DNA of 64,000 nt. It comes from Paraburkholderia sp. SOS3 (GTDB lineage: Bacteria > Pseudomonadota > Gammaproteobacteria > Burkholderiales > Burkholderiaceae). Below the pieces are notes generated by a model that saw only the letters and a program-made list of their open reading frames with translations, did not search any database and was not told where the DNA came from. Position 1 is the stretch's first letter, and each line of letters begins with the position of its first letter. The stretch lies in NCBI RefSeq assembly GCF_001922345.1, contig NZ_CP018812.1:1116001-1180000 (forward strand). The letters are read 5' to 3'. The translations under genes and the position numbers were made by a program. Of the stretch, positions 17,923 through 26,581 are shown piece by piece.

Positions 17923-18186
17923 ATTTCTCCGTTCTGGTGGGAGTAAAAGACGGCGCGGCCGCTGCATGGGCGGTCGGGCGGGCGTGGTGAGGGATGCTAT
18001 GTGTGCAGGGGAACAGGAGTCTCCATCCCTTAATGGTACAGAGAGTTCGGGTGGCCTGCTGAAGGTGCGCTTGCCGGGCGGATTTTAACGCCGGTTTCGA
18101 GGCCGCTTTTCAAGCGGCGCAATCGGGCATTGCGACGTCGGCGTGATAAAAAGAAGGCTTGGTAAATATCACGAGGCAACCGCGAG

Positions 18187-18816
18187 ATGACGATCGATAC
18201 CCATCTGGCAAGAATCCGCGCGAAGACGGCCAACGGCGAGCGCTTGATCATCGGGCTGACCGGGGCGCCCGGCGCGGGCAAGTCGACGCTTGCGCAGACG
18301 CTTGTCCAACATCTGGGCAGCGATGCCGTCGTGGTGCCGATGGACGGCTATCACCTCGCGAATACCGTGCTCGCGCAACTGGGCCGCGCGGATCGCAAGG
18401 GCGCGGAAGATACCTTCGACAGCGCAGGCTATGTGGCGCTACTGCGTCGCTTGCGCGCGCAATCCAAAGATGAAATCGTCTACGCGCCGATGTTCCGGCG
18501 CGAGATCGAGGAGCCGATTGCCAACGCGATTCCGGTGTTGCCGGAAACGCCCGTCGTCGTTACCGAGGGCAACTATCTGCTGCTCGATCGCGGCCATTGG
18601 CGGCATGTGCGCGAACTGATCGACGAAATCTGGTTCGTCGACATCGACGGCGATCTGCGTCGCGAGCGGCTGATCGCGCGGCACATGCACTTCGGTCGAT
18701 CCGCCGAGGCCGCAAAGGAATGGGTCGAGCGCAGCGACGAAGCCAATGCGCGCCTGATCGATGCCACGCGAGACCGGGCGGACTACGTGATCGATCTCGA
18801 GCCCGGCAGGCGATGA
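18187..18816 (+). CDS. Nucleoside/nucleotide kinase family protein (phosphoribulokinase/uridine-kinase-like)
   Basis: 209 residues. A P-loop NTPase with Walker A GAPGAGKST near residue 27, a substrate-site strand VVPMDGYHLANTVL, and VVTEGNYLLLD as Walker B/lid-side strand. This matches the FrcK/YggC/PanK-like subgroup of the uridine-kinase family, often found beside sugar transporters, and a sugar ABC operon lies 1.4 kb downstream. It converges with the GFA gene after a 21-bp gap. The phosphorylated substrate cannot be told; a sugar or nucleoside is likely. Confidence 0.85.
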   Translation: MTIDTHLARIRAKTANGERLIIGLTGAPGAGKSTLAQTLVQHLGSDAVVVPMDGYHLANTVLAQLGRADRKGAEDTFDSAGYVALLRRLRAQSKDEIVYAPMFRREIEEPIANAIPVLPETPVVVTEGNYLLLDRGHWRHVRELIDEIWFVDIDGDLRRERLIARHMHFGRSAEAAKEWVERSDEANARLIDATRDRADYVIDLEPGRR

Positions 18817-18837
18817 GCCGGCGCGCATACGCATCGA

Positions 18838-19251
18838 TCAGTGCGGCATGCCGGCGAATTGCGGCAAGTCGGGATGCGTCATCCAGCCGAAGCGGCGCTT
18901 CGTGAACATCTCGACATTCGGTTGAACGCGTTCAGGCTCATCGAGGCTGCCGAGCGCCACGAACACCATGCCGGGAAACGTTTCCAGATTGCTGCTGAAG
19001 AGCCGCGCGCCGCAATCGGGACAGAAATTGCGGTCGAGTCCCTTTCCCGATTCGGCAACGTAATGGAAGGACTTCGGCGTGCCGCTGATCAACGTGAAGT
19101 CCTCTTGCGGAACGCCAAAGAATGTCGCCATCGCACCGCCGCCCGACTTCTGGCAGTCCTTGCAATAGCAGTCGGCGATAAATGTCGGATCGCTATCGAA
19201 CTCGAACCTGATGGCGCCGCACGCGCAGCGCGCTGTGTATTTCTTCGCCAT
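18838..19251 (-). CDS. GFA-family zinc protein (second copy)
   Basis: 137 residues. It has all GFA cysteines: CACGAIRFEF (start), CYCKDCQKSGG near residue 28 and NFCPDCGARLFS near 76. It is more distant from the GFA protein at 11628-12035 than a recent duplicate would be. GGAG precedes the ATG. It is an isolated gene facing the P-loop kinase. Biochemical role is unproven for most members; binding of two zinc ions is likely. Confidence 0.87.
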   Translation of the reverse strand: MAKKYTARCACGAIRFEFDSDPTFIADCYCKDCQKSGGGAMATFFGVPQEDFTLISGTPKSFHYVAESGKGLDRNFCPDCGARLFSSNLETFPGMVFVALGSLDEPERVQPNVEMFTKRRFGWMTHPDLPQFAGMPH

Positions 19252-19500
19252 GACCTGTCTCCTCGTCGATCAAGGGGGAAAACAGTCTGTGCAAACTTCT
19301 GCCGATCGTCTTGCCTGCGCGGCCGAATATTTGAAGAACGAACGATTTGCCACGGACTGTCTTTAGCGGGGCTCGCGGCGGCCGGACAGGTCATTCGCGC
19401 GTACGATCGGCCCTTTGCCGGGCACATCGCCGCGACGCGCACGCCGCGCTCGCATGCTGCATCGCGTCATGAAAAACCCGATTTTCATGTTCGACTTTGG

Positions 19501-19540
19501 TTGATATAGTTTGTTTATGTTTGATATTGTTCGTTTTGTG
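19501..19540 (+). promoter_or_regulatory. Promoter with tandem DeoR-type operator-like repeats upstream of the sugar operon
   Basis: Two head-to-tail 20-bp repeats, each beginning TTGATAT and matching at 14 of 20 positions, lie 75-113 bp before the substrate-binding-protein gene. Further TTCG/CGAA half-sites flank them (TGTTCGAC near 19489, GTTCG at about 19529, CGAAC near 19549). DeoR/GlpR repressors bind such repeated TTCG-containing half-sites, and a DeoR-family gene is in this operon (25714). TTGATA at 19501 and GATATT at 19523 could be -35 and -10 with a 16-bp spacer, so a bound repressor would cover the promoter. The 362-bp gap 19252-19613 otherwise holds nothing I recognise. Confidence 0.6.
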
Positions 19541-19613
19541 CCTCGATTCGAACTCAAGCATCGCTTCAAACATCGTTTGGGCACACCAACTACACAATCA
19601 AAGGAGACGTCCG

Positions 19614-20555
19614 ATGAAGAAGAGTCTTGCCTGTCTGCTCGCCACTTCCCTCTTTGCTTTTGCGGCAGGCGCGCATGCCGGCGACAAACCGCTGCGTTCG
19701 GTCGGCGTGACGGTCGGCGATCTGGCCAACCCGTACTTCGTCGCGGTCGGGCAAAGCGTGACGCGCGAAGCGCACAAGATCAACCCGAATGCACAGGTAA
19801 CGGTCGTGTCGGCCAAATACGATCTGAATACGCAGGTCGGGCAGATCGACAATTTCATCGCGAACAAGGTGGACCTGATCATCCTCGGCGCGGCCGATTC
19901 GAAAGGCATCGGGCCCGAAGTGAAGAAGGCCGAGAAGGCCGGCATCGTGGTCGTCGCGGTGGACGTGAGCGCCGAAGGCGCCGATGCGACCGTCATGTCC
20001 GACAACACGATGGCCGGGCAGGAATCGTGCAAATACATCGCGCAGCAGATGAACGGCAAAGGCAATCTCGTGATCGTCAATGGGCCGCCGGTCTCGTCGA
20101 TCATCGATCGCGTCACGGGCTGCAAGGCTGCGCTGGCCAAGTATCCGTCCATCAAGATCCTTTCCGATAACCAGGACGCGGGCGGCAGCCGCGACGGCGG
20201 TTTGACGTCGATGTCGAACCTGCTCGCCGCGTATCCGAAGATCGATGCGGTGTTCGGCGTCAATGATCCGACCGCGATCGGCGCCGAACTCGCCGTCAAG
20301 CAGGCCAGGCGTTCCGATATCAAGCTGATCGGCGGCGTCGACGGCGGTCCCGACGGCGTGCAGGCGCTCAAGACGCCGCAGTCGCTGTTCGTCGTATCGC
20401 CCGCGCAGGATCCGAACGGCATGGCCGCGCAAGCGGTCGACGTCGGCTATGCGCTGATGAACGGCAAGCCTCCGAAGGACAAGGTCAAGCTGCTGCCCAC
20501 GCCGCCCATCACGCGCGCGAACGTCGCTACATATCAGGGCTGGATTCGCGACTAG
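19614..20555 (+). CDS. Sugar ABC transporter periplasmic substrate-binding protein (RbsB-like)
   Basis: 313 residues from the ATG at 19614 (AAGGAGACG before it). Signal peptide MKKSLACLLATSLFAFAAGAHA. The Peripla_BP_4/ribose-binding fold is seen in VGVTVGDLANPYFVAVGQ, the hinge strand LIILGAADSKGIGP, and VFGVNDPTAIGAELA. It collects the sugar in the periplasm for the ATPase and permease encoded next. It is the first gene of a long operon that goes on to an L-ribulokinase-type kinase and a ribulose-phosphate epimerase, so a pentose, pentitol or pentulose is the likely ligand. Confidence 0.93.
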   Translation: MKKSLACLLATSLFAFAAGAHAGDKPLRSVGVTVGDLANPYFVAVGQSVTREAHKINPNAQVTVVSAKYDLNTQVGQIDNFIANKVDLIILGAADSKGIGPEVKKAEKAGIVVVAVDVSAEGADATVMSDNTMAGQESCKYIAQQMNGKGNLVIVNGPPVSSIIDRVTGCKAALAKYPSIKILSDNQDAGGSRDGGLTSMSNLLAAYPKIDAVFGVNDPTAIGAELAVKQARRSDIKLIGGVDGGPDGVQALKTPQSLFVVSPAQDPNGMAAQAVDVGYALMNGKPPKDKVKLLPTPPITRANVATYQGWIRD

Positions 20556-20577
20556 GCGGCCGCAGCCGTAATCCGGC

Positions 20578-20615
20578 GACGGCGAGCGGCCCGTTTCGAC
20601 ACTGCGCTCGCCGTC
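20578..20615 (+). other. Intercistronic hairpin between binding protein and ATPase genes
   Basis: A perfect 11-bp stem (GACGGCGAGCG / CGCTCGCCGTC) with a 16-base loop fills most of the gap between the two genes. It lacks a U tract, so it is more likely a 3'-end stabiliser or weak attenuator that keeps the binding-protein message more abundant than the rest of the operon. Confidence 0.6.
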
Positions 20616-20633
20616 CGCGTTTCGAGGATGACG

Positions 20634-22190
20634 ATGACCAATCCAGTTTTGCAAATGACCGGCGTCGACAAGTCGTTCGGCGCGACGCGTGCATTGGCGG
20701 GCGTGAAGCTGACCGTCCATGCTGGCGAGATTCACGCGTTGATGGGCGAGAACGGCGCCGGCAAAAGCACGCTGATGAAGATTCTTTCCGGCGTCTACCA
20801 GCCCGATGCGGGCGAGATCCGCATCGACGGCAAGACCGTGCGCCTTGCGAACCCGGCCGCGAGCCGCGCGTTAGGCGTGAGCCTCATCTATCAGGAGCTC
20901 GCGGTCGCGCCGCATATGTCGGTGGCGGAAAACGTCTTTATGGGCAGCGAGCCGCGTTCGCGGCTTGGCTTCACCGACCGTGCATCGATGCTGCGCCGTA
21001 CCGGCGAAGTGCTGCGGCAGCTCGGCGCGAAGTTTCGTGCATCGGATCGTGCGGGCGCGCTGTCGATCGCCGAACAGCAGCAGGTCGAAATCGCGCGCGC
21101 GCTGATTCATCACGGCCGCGTACTGATCATGGACGAGCCCACGGCCGCCTTGTCGGACCGCGAAGCCGAGCATCTGTTTTCCGTCGTGCGCCGGCTTCGC
21201 GACGAAGGCATGGCCGTTATCTACATCAGCCACCGCATGGCCGAGGTCTATGCGCTCGCGGACCGCGTCACGGTGCTGCGCGACGGCAAATACGTCGGCG
21301 AACTCGCGCGCGACGCGCTCGATTCGAGAAAGCTTGTGCAGATGATGGTGGGCCGGCCGCTCGACGACTTCTATCGGCACGAGCGGCATGCGAATACGGA
21401 TCGCGACGCGGCGCCTGAACCGGTATTGCGAGTCGAAGAGGTCGGCGGCGACGGAATTCAGCCGGCCACGTTCACGGTCGACCGCGGCGAAGTGCTGGGT
21501 CTCGCGGGCCTCGTCGGCGCCGGCCGCACCGAACTCGCGCGTCTGATTTTCGGCGCGGACGCAAAGACGTCCGGCTCGATACGGCTGAACGGCAAACCGG
21601 TCGACATACGCGATCCGCGCGCCGCGATGAACGCCGGCATTGCCTATGTGCCGGAAGACCGCAAATCGCTGGGGCTGTTCCTGCAGCTCGGCGTGCGCGA
21701 GAACGCGATTCTCAATGTCGCGAGCCGCCACACGCGCTTCGGCCTTGTCGACCACAAAACCTTGCGCAAGCGCGCGAAAGGCGCAGTCGCGCGGCTCAAC
21801 GTCAAGGCGTCGCATCTCGAACTGCCGGTCGGCCGTCTGTCGGGCGGCAATCAGCAGAAGGTGCTGCTCGCGCGCTGGCTCGAGATCGGCCCCAAGGTGC
21901 TGATTCTCGACGAACCGACACGCGGCGTCGACATCGGCGCAAAGAGCGAGATCTATCAGATCATTCATGCGCTCGCCGAATCGGGCGTCGGCGTGATCGT
22001 TATTTCGAGCGAGCTGCCTGAAGTGGTCGGCATCTGCGACCGCGTGCTCGTCATGCGCGAAGGGGCGATTACCGGCGAGCTCGCCGGCGAGGCGATCACG
22101 CAGGAAAACATCATGCGCCTCGCGACCGATACCGATGCTGTCGCGGCGTCACATCAAGCAACTGCGGGAGACGACATTCACCATGGCTGA
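20634..22190 (+). CDS. Sugar ABC transporter ATP-binding protein, duplicated (RbsA/AraG-like)
   Basis: 518 residues with two ATPase domains. Domain 1 has Walker A GENGAGKST, signature LSIAEQQQVEIARAL and Walker B LIMDEPTAAL. Domain 2 has the degenerate Walker A GLVGAGRTE that is normal for this family, signature LSGGNQQKVLLARWL and LILDEPTRGVD. I prefer the ATG at 20634 (GAGG at the right distance) to the one at 20628. The end overlaps the permease start by 8 bp. It energises uptake by the RbsC-like permease. Confidence 0.93.
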   Translation: MTNPVLQMTGVDKSFGATRALAGVKLTVHAGEIHALMGENGAGKSTLMKILSGVYQPDAGEIRIDGKTVRLANPAASRALGVSLIYQELAVAPHMSVAENVFMGSEPRSRLGFTDRASMLRRTGEVLRQLGAKFRASDRAGALSIAEQQQVEIARALIHHGRVLIMDEPTAALSDREAEHLFSVVRRLRDEGMAVIYISHRMAEVYALADRVTVLRDGKYVGELARDALDSRKLVQMMVGRPLDDFYRHERHANTDRDAAPEPVLRVEEVGGDGIQPATFTVDRGEVLGLAGLVGAGRTELARLIFGADAKTSGSIRLNGKPVDIRDPRAAMNAGIAYVPEDRKSLGLFLQLGVRENAILNVASRHTRFGLVDHKTLRKRAKGAVARLNVKASHLELPVGRLSGGNQQKVLLARWLEIGPKVLILDEPTRGVDIGAKSEIYQIIHALAESGVGVIVISSELPEVVGICDRVLVMREGAITGELAGEAITQENIMRLATDTDAVAASHQATAGDDIHHG

Positions 22191-23223
22191 GACAACTGAA
22201 ACGCGGGCCGGCCCGCCAATGGGCGCCGACACGGACGGATCGGGCAAGCACGCGGCTTTCTCGGCGCGCGCGCTGCTGCATCGCATGGGCATGTTGCCGG
22301 TGCTGGTCGTGCTGTATGTCGTGTTCTATTTCCTCACGGTGCATTTCAGCGCCGACGGCACATCGAATTTCGCCACTGCCGCGAACACGATGAATGTGCT
22401 GCGGCAGGTCGCGATCAATCTCGTGCTGGCGGCCGGCATGACCTTCGTCGTGCTGACGGCGGGCATCGATCTGTCGGTGGGTTCGATTCTCGCGGTGTCG
22501 GCCGTGCTCGGCATGCAGCTGTCGCTGATGGGCGGCCTTGCCGCATGGTCGATTCCGGTGTTTATCGTGTCGGGGCTCGTGATGGGCGCGGTGAACGGCG
22601 CGATGGTCGCGTTCCTCGACATCAATCCGTTCGTCGTCACGCTCGGCACGATGACCGCGTTTCGCGGCGCCGCGTATCTGCTGTCGAACGGCACCACGGT
22701 GCTCAACAACTCGATTCCGGGCTTCGAATGGATCGGCAACGACGATTTTCTGCATGTGCCATGGCTGATCTGGATCGCCGTGGCAGTGGTGCTGGTTTCC
22801 TGGGTCATCCTCAGAAAGACCGTGCTCGGCATTCATATCTATTCGGTCGGCGGCAGTCCGCAAGCGGCGCGGCTCACCGGTATCCGCGTGCGCGGCGTGC
22901 TGCTGTTCGTCTATTCGATCAGCGGGCTCTTCTCGGGGCTGGCCGGGGCGATGTCGGCGAGCAAGCTCTATGCGGCGAGCGGCAACTGGGGCAGCGGCTA
23001 CGAGCTCGATGCGATCGCTGCGGTCGTGCTTGGCGGCACGAGCCTGATGGGCGGCGTGGGCACGATCTGGGGAACGGTCGTCGGCGCGCTGATTATCGGC
23101 GTGATGAACAACGGGCTCACCATTCTCGGCTTGTCTTCTTTCTGGCAGTACGTCGCCAAGGGCGTCGTGATCGTGCTTGCCGTGATTCTCGATAAATGGC
23201 GGCAAAAGGGAGCGGCAAACTGA
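22183..23223 (+). CDS. Sugar ABC transporter permease (RbsC/AraH-like)
   Basis: 346 residues from the ATG at 22183 with about eight to ten membrane segments. Family hallmarks are FVVLTAGIDLSVGSILAVSAVLG, INPFVVTLGTMTAFRGAAYLLSNG, SGGSPQAARLTGIRV-like loop (SVGGSPQAARLTGIRV) and AIAAVVLGGTSLMGGVGTIWG. It overlaps the ATPase gene by 8 bp, implying coupled translation, and is 1 bp from the kinase gene. It forms the membrane channel of the importer, probably as a homodimer. Confidence 0.93.
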   Translation: MAETTETRAGPPMGADTDGSGKHAAFSARALLHRMGMLPVLVVLYVVFYFLTVHFSADGTSNFATAANTMNVLRQVAINLVLAAGMTFVVLTAGIDLSVGSILAVSAVLGMQLSLMGGLAAWSIPVFIVSGLVMGAVNGAMVAFLDINPFVVTLGTMTAFRGAAYLLSNGTTVLNNSIPGFEWIGNDDFLHVPWLIWIAVAVVLVSWVILRKTVLGIHIYSVGGSPQAARLTGIRVRGVLLFVYSISGLFSGLAGAMSASKLYAASGNWGSGYELDAIAAVVLGGTSLMGGVGTIWGTVVGALIIGVMNNGLTILGLSSFWQYVAKGVVIVLAVILDKWRQKGAAN

Positions 23224-23224
23224 C

Positions 23225-24943
23225 ATGGCGAACCGGGACGAATCCACCTTTGTGATCGGCATCGACTTCGGAACCGATTCATGCCGGAGCGTCGTGGTCG
23301 ACGCCGGCACCGGGCACGAGCAGGGCAGTGCCGTTGCGTTGTACCGTCGATGGAACGAGGGCCGTTACTGCGACCCCGATCGCGGCATTTACCGGCAGCA
23401 TCCGCTCGACTATATCGAGGCGCTCACGCAAGCGGTTCGCGCGTCGCTCGACGCGGCCGGCGAGGCGGTGCGGCAGCGCGTGAAAGGGCTCTCGATCGCG
23501 ACGACAGGCTCCACTTCGGTCGCGGTCGATCGCGACGGCACGCCGCTGTCGCTGACCGAGCGCTTTCGCGACAATCCGAACGCGATGTTCGTGCTGTGGA
23601 AGGACCATTCGGCCGTGCGCGAGGCCGACGAAATCAACGCGCTGGCGCACGGCTGGGGCGGCGAGGACTTCACGCGCTACGTGGGCGGCGTGTATTCGGC
23701 CGAATGGTTCTGGGCCAATATGCTGCACGTGTTTCGCGTCGACGCGGACGTGCATGCGCAGACGTACAGCTGGGTCGAGCATTGCGACTGGATGCCGGCG
23801 CTGCTCACCGGAACGACGGCGCCCGCCCGACTGCGGCGCAGCCGCTGCGCGGCAGGGCATAAAGCGATGTGGCACGAGGCCTTCGACGGTTTGCCGAGCG
23901 ACGCATTCCTGTCGCGTCTCGATCCGCTGCTGTCGGGCATGCGCGAGCGTCTCTATCGCGACACGCACACAGCGGACGTGCCCGCCGGTCGTTTGACGGA
24001 CGAATGGGCGCATACGCTTGGGCTTGCGACCGACGTGATCGTCGGAGTCGGCGCGTTCGATGCGCATATGGGCGCGGTTGGCGCCGGCGCGCAGTCGCAT
24101 ACGCTCGTCAAGGTGATGGGCACCTCGACGTGCGACGTCGTCGTCGTGCCGACCGAGGAGATCGGCGATCGCGTCGTGAGCGGCATTTGCGGACAGGTCG
24201 ACGGTTCGGTGATTCGCGGCATGACCGGGCTCGAGGCGGGGCAATCGGCTTTCGGCGACGTCTATGCCTGGTTTCGCCGGCTGCTTTCATGGCCGCTCGG
24301 CCTGCTTGCCGAAGCCGATGTCACGCAGCAGCAGCGCGACGAACTCGCCTCGCGCATTCTGCCCGCGCTCGAACGCGCGGCCGCGAGTGAAGATCCGCTG
24401 CTCACGGGCATCGTCGCGGTCGATTGGCTCAACGGGCGGCGCACGCCCTATGCCGATCAGAGCTTGCGCGGCGCGCTGTTCGGTCTGTCGCTCGGCAGCG
24501 ATGCGCCGAAGGTCTATCGCGCGCTGATCGAAGCCACGGCATTCGGCGCGCGCGCGATCATCGAGCGGTTTCAGGAGGAAGGCGTACGCATCGACGACGT
24601 GATCGCCGTGGGCGGCGTCGCCCGAAAATCGCCGCTCAATATGCAGATCGCCGCCGACGTGTTCGGCAAGGAAATTCGCGTGACCGCCGCCGACCAGGCC
24701 GTGGCGCTCGGCGCGGCGATGTTCGCGGCCGTGGCCGCCGGCATTCACGGCACCGCGCAACAGGCGCAACGCGCGATGGGTGCGGGCTTCGAGCACGTCT
24801 ACCGGCCCGATGCGAAGGCGAGCGTCGTCTACGAGCAGCTGTATCGCAGGTACCGTTCGTACGGCGCGCTCGTCGAGCAGGCCGGACGCGAGACGCGGCA
24901 TCACGTATCGGAAACAGAAGACACATCATGTTCACTGAACTGA
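23225..24943 (+). CDS. Ribulokinase family FGGY carbohydrate kinase (AraB-like)
   Basis: 572 residues, close to the roughly 565 of AraB. The phosphate-binding start VIGIDFGTDSCRSVVVDA, the substrate-site region (IATTGSTSVAVDRDGTPL, YSAEWFWANMLHV, WVEHCDWMPALLTG), VGAFDAHMGAVGAG, and the C-terminal nucleotide motif VIAVGGVARKSPLNMQIAADV are all ribulokinase-like. It phosphorylates a ketopentose in the cytoplasm, and the next gene encodes a ribulose-5-phosphate 4-epimerase. No L-arabinose isomerase is present nearby, so the imported sugar may already be a ketose or a polyol oxidised elsewhere. Confidence 0.92.
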   Translation: MANRDESTFVIGIDFGTDSCRSVVVDAGTGHEQGSAVALYRRWNEGRYCDPDRGIYRQHPLDYIEALTQAVRASLDAAGEAVRQRVKGLSIATTGSTSVAVDRDGTPLSLTERFRDNPNAMFVLWKDHSAVREADEINALAHGWGGEDFTRYVGGVYSAEWFWANMLHVFRVDADVHAQTYSWVEHCDWMPALLTGTTAPARLRRSRCAAGHKAMWHEAFDGLPSDAFLSRLDPLLSGMRERLYRDTHTADVPAGRLTDEWAHTLGLATDVIVGVGAFDAHMGAVGAGAQSHTLVKVMGTSTCDVVVVPTEEIGDRVVSGICGQVDGSVIRGMTGLEAGQSAFGDVYAWFRRLLSWPLGLLAEADVTQQQRDELASRILPALERAAASEDPLLTGIVAVDWLNGRRTPYADQSLRGALFGLSLGSDAPKVYRALIEATAFGARAIIERFQEEGVRIDDVIAVGGVARKSPLNMQIAADVFGKEIRVTAADQAVALGAAMFAAVAAGIHGTAQQAQRAMGAGFEHVYRPDAKASVVYEQLYRRYRSYGALVEQAGRETRHHVSETEDTSCSLN

Positions 24944-25656
24944 AACGCGAGGCCTACGAGGCGAACCTCGAGATTCCGAAGCAGGGGCTCGCCATCTATA
25001 CGTTCGGCAATGTGAGCGCGTTCGATGCCGCGCGCGGCGTGTTCGCGATCAAGCCGAGCGGCGTGCCTTATGAGGCGTTGACGGTCGACTCGATGGTGGT
25101 CGTCGATCTCGATGGGGAAATCGTGGAGGGGGGCGGTCGCCCGTCGTCGGATACGAAAACGCATGCGGTGCTGTATGGCGCGTTCGACGGCATCGGCGGC
25201 ATCTGCCATTCGCATTCGATGTATGCGGTTGCCTGGGCGCAAGCGTGCCGCGAAATACCCGTGTTCGGCACGACGCACGCCGATCATCTGACCGAGCCGA
25301 TTCCTGTGACGGAACCGATGGACGATGCCGCGATCGAGCGCGACTACGAGGTCGAAACCGGCCATCAGATCGTCGAGCGGCTGCGCGGGCTCGATCCGCA
25401 TGAAGTCGAAATGATCATCGTGGCATGCCACGGACCGTTTACGTGGGGCAAGTCGGCGCAAAAGGCGGTATATAACAGCCGCGTGCTCGAAGAGATTGCA
25501 CAGATGGCTTATCTGACCCGCACGATCAACCCGGTCGCGCCGCCGATCAAGCAGACGCTGATCCGCAAACACTATCTGCGCAAGCACGGCGCCGGCGCCT
25601 ATTACGGGCAGGCGGGGCAGGCGGAAGCGCCCGACGTGGCCGACGGATTAAAATAG
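24928..25656 (+). CDS. araD: L-ribulose-5-phosphate 4-epimerase (AraD-like class II aldolase fold)
   Basis: 242 residues from the ATG at 24928, overlapping the kinase by 16 bp. Zinc ligands of the family are present: His94 and His96 in GICHSHSMYA, and a third His168 in VACHGPFTWG. The GNVSAFD and KPSGVPYEAL phosphate-binding segments and Asp75 in SSDTKTH are conserved. The reaction interconverts L-ribulose 5-phosphate and D-xylulose 5-phosphate, feeding the pentose phosphate pathway. The longer frame reaching back to 24424 is a shadow of the kinase. Confidence 0.93.
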   Translation: MFTELKREAYEANLEIPKQGLAIYTFGNVSAFDAARGVFAIKPSGVPYEALTVDSMVVVDLDGEIVEGGGRPSSDTKTHAVLYGAFDGIGGICHSHSMYAVAWAQACREIPVFGTTHADHLTEPIPVTEPMDDAAIERDYEVETGHQIVERLRGLDPHEVEMIIVACHGPFTWGKSAQKAVYNSRVLEEIAQMAYLTRTINPVAPPIKQTLIRKHYLRKHGAGAYYGQAGQAEAPDVADGLK

Positions 25657-25713
25657 CCCGTAGATAACCCGCGCGGCATGCAATTTCGTGGCCGCATTTC
25701 GGACCCGGATTCG

Positions 25714-26514
25714 ATGCCCACGCCTGAGAAAACCACAACGGATAGCGTACTGGCCGATCACCGTCGCGAGCTGATTCTCGACGCGCTGGCCAAAGGCGGT
25801 CAGTGCCGGGTGACCGACCTCGCACAGCAGTTCTCGTTGTCGCCGATGACCGTGCGGCGCGATCTGCAGGTCCTCGAAGAGCAAGGCCGGCTGCGGCGCG
25901 TGCACGGCGGCGCGGTGCTCGTCGATTCCGAAATCGACTACCCGCTGCGCGCGCGCGAAGGGCAAACGCAGAAGCAGCGCATCGGCCAGCAGGCCGCGGC
26001 GCTGATCCGCAACGGCATGGTGGTCTACCTCGACTCCGGCACGACCGCCATGGAACTTGCGCGCCGCATTCGCGAAGGGCTGCCCGATGTGAACCAGCTG
26101 TCGATCGTCACGCATGGCATCAATCTGGCGATGGAACTGGCCGGCCATCCCGCGTACGATGTGCATCTGATCGGCGGCGAGCTGTACCGCAACGGGCTCG
26201 CTACTGTCGGGCCGGTGGCGCTGGCGCAGGTCGGGCAACTGCATTTCGACCTGTTTTTCATGGGCGCGCGCGGCATCGACCTCGAAGCCGGGTGGACCAA
26301 TGCCAACCAGCTCGAAACGCAGCTCAAGCACGCGGCGATCGAACGCAGCCGCGACGTATGCGCGATCGCGGACAGCACGAAGTGGGGGCAACGCGGGTTC
26401 GTTTCGATCGTGCCGTTCGAGCGCGTATCGGCCTGGGTGTGCGATAACGAGTTGCCGCAGGCCGCACGACTTGCCGCCGACAACGCCGGCATCGAATTGC
26501 TGATCGCGAGCTGA
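25714..26514 (+). CDS. DeoR/GlpR-family transcriptional repressor
   Basis: 266 residues from the ATG at 25714 (an in-frame ATG at 25678 would add 12 residues; neither has a strong ribosome site). The N-terminal winged helix reads RRELILDALAKGGQCRVTDLAQQFSLSPMTVRRDLQVLEEQGRLRRVHGGAVL. The C-terminal sugar-phosphate-sensing domain has GMVVYLDSGTTAMELARRI and DLFFMGARGIDLEAGWTN. Such proteins repress sugar operons and are released by a phosphorylated intermediate, here perhaps ribulose or xylulose phosphate. Its likely operator is the tandem repeat at 19501-19540. Confidence 0.9.
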   Translation: MPTPEKTTTDSVLADHRRELILDALAKGGQCRVTDLAQQFSLSPMTVRRDLQVLEEQGRLRRVHGGAVLVDSEIDYPLRAREGQTQKQRIGQQAAALIRNGMVVYLDSGTTAMELARRIREGLPDVNQLSIVTHGINLAMELAGHPAYDVHLIGGELYRNGLATVGPVALAQVGQLHFDLFFMGARGIDLEAGWTNANQLETQLKHAAIERSRDVCAIADSTKWGQRGFVSIVPFERVSAWVCDNELPQAARLAADNAGIELLIAS

Positions 26515-26581
26515 TGTGCTGATGTCGCCCACCCTGCAGGGCCGGGCGAAGGCTCGCGAATATTGACGAAGACACGACTCA

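Noticed and set aside
18102..18118. GCCGCTT/AAGCGGC hairpin between aldehyde dehydrogenase and kinase genes
   Set aside because: It lies upstream of both divergent genes and has no U tract, so a terminator role makes no sense; probably chance.
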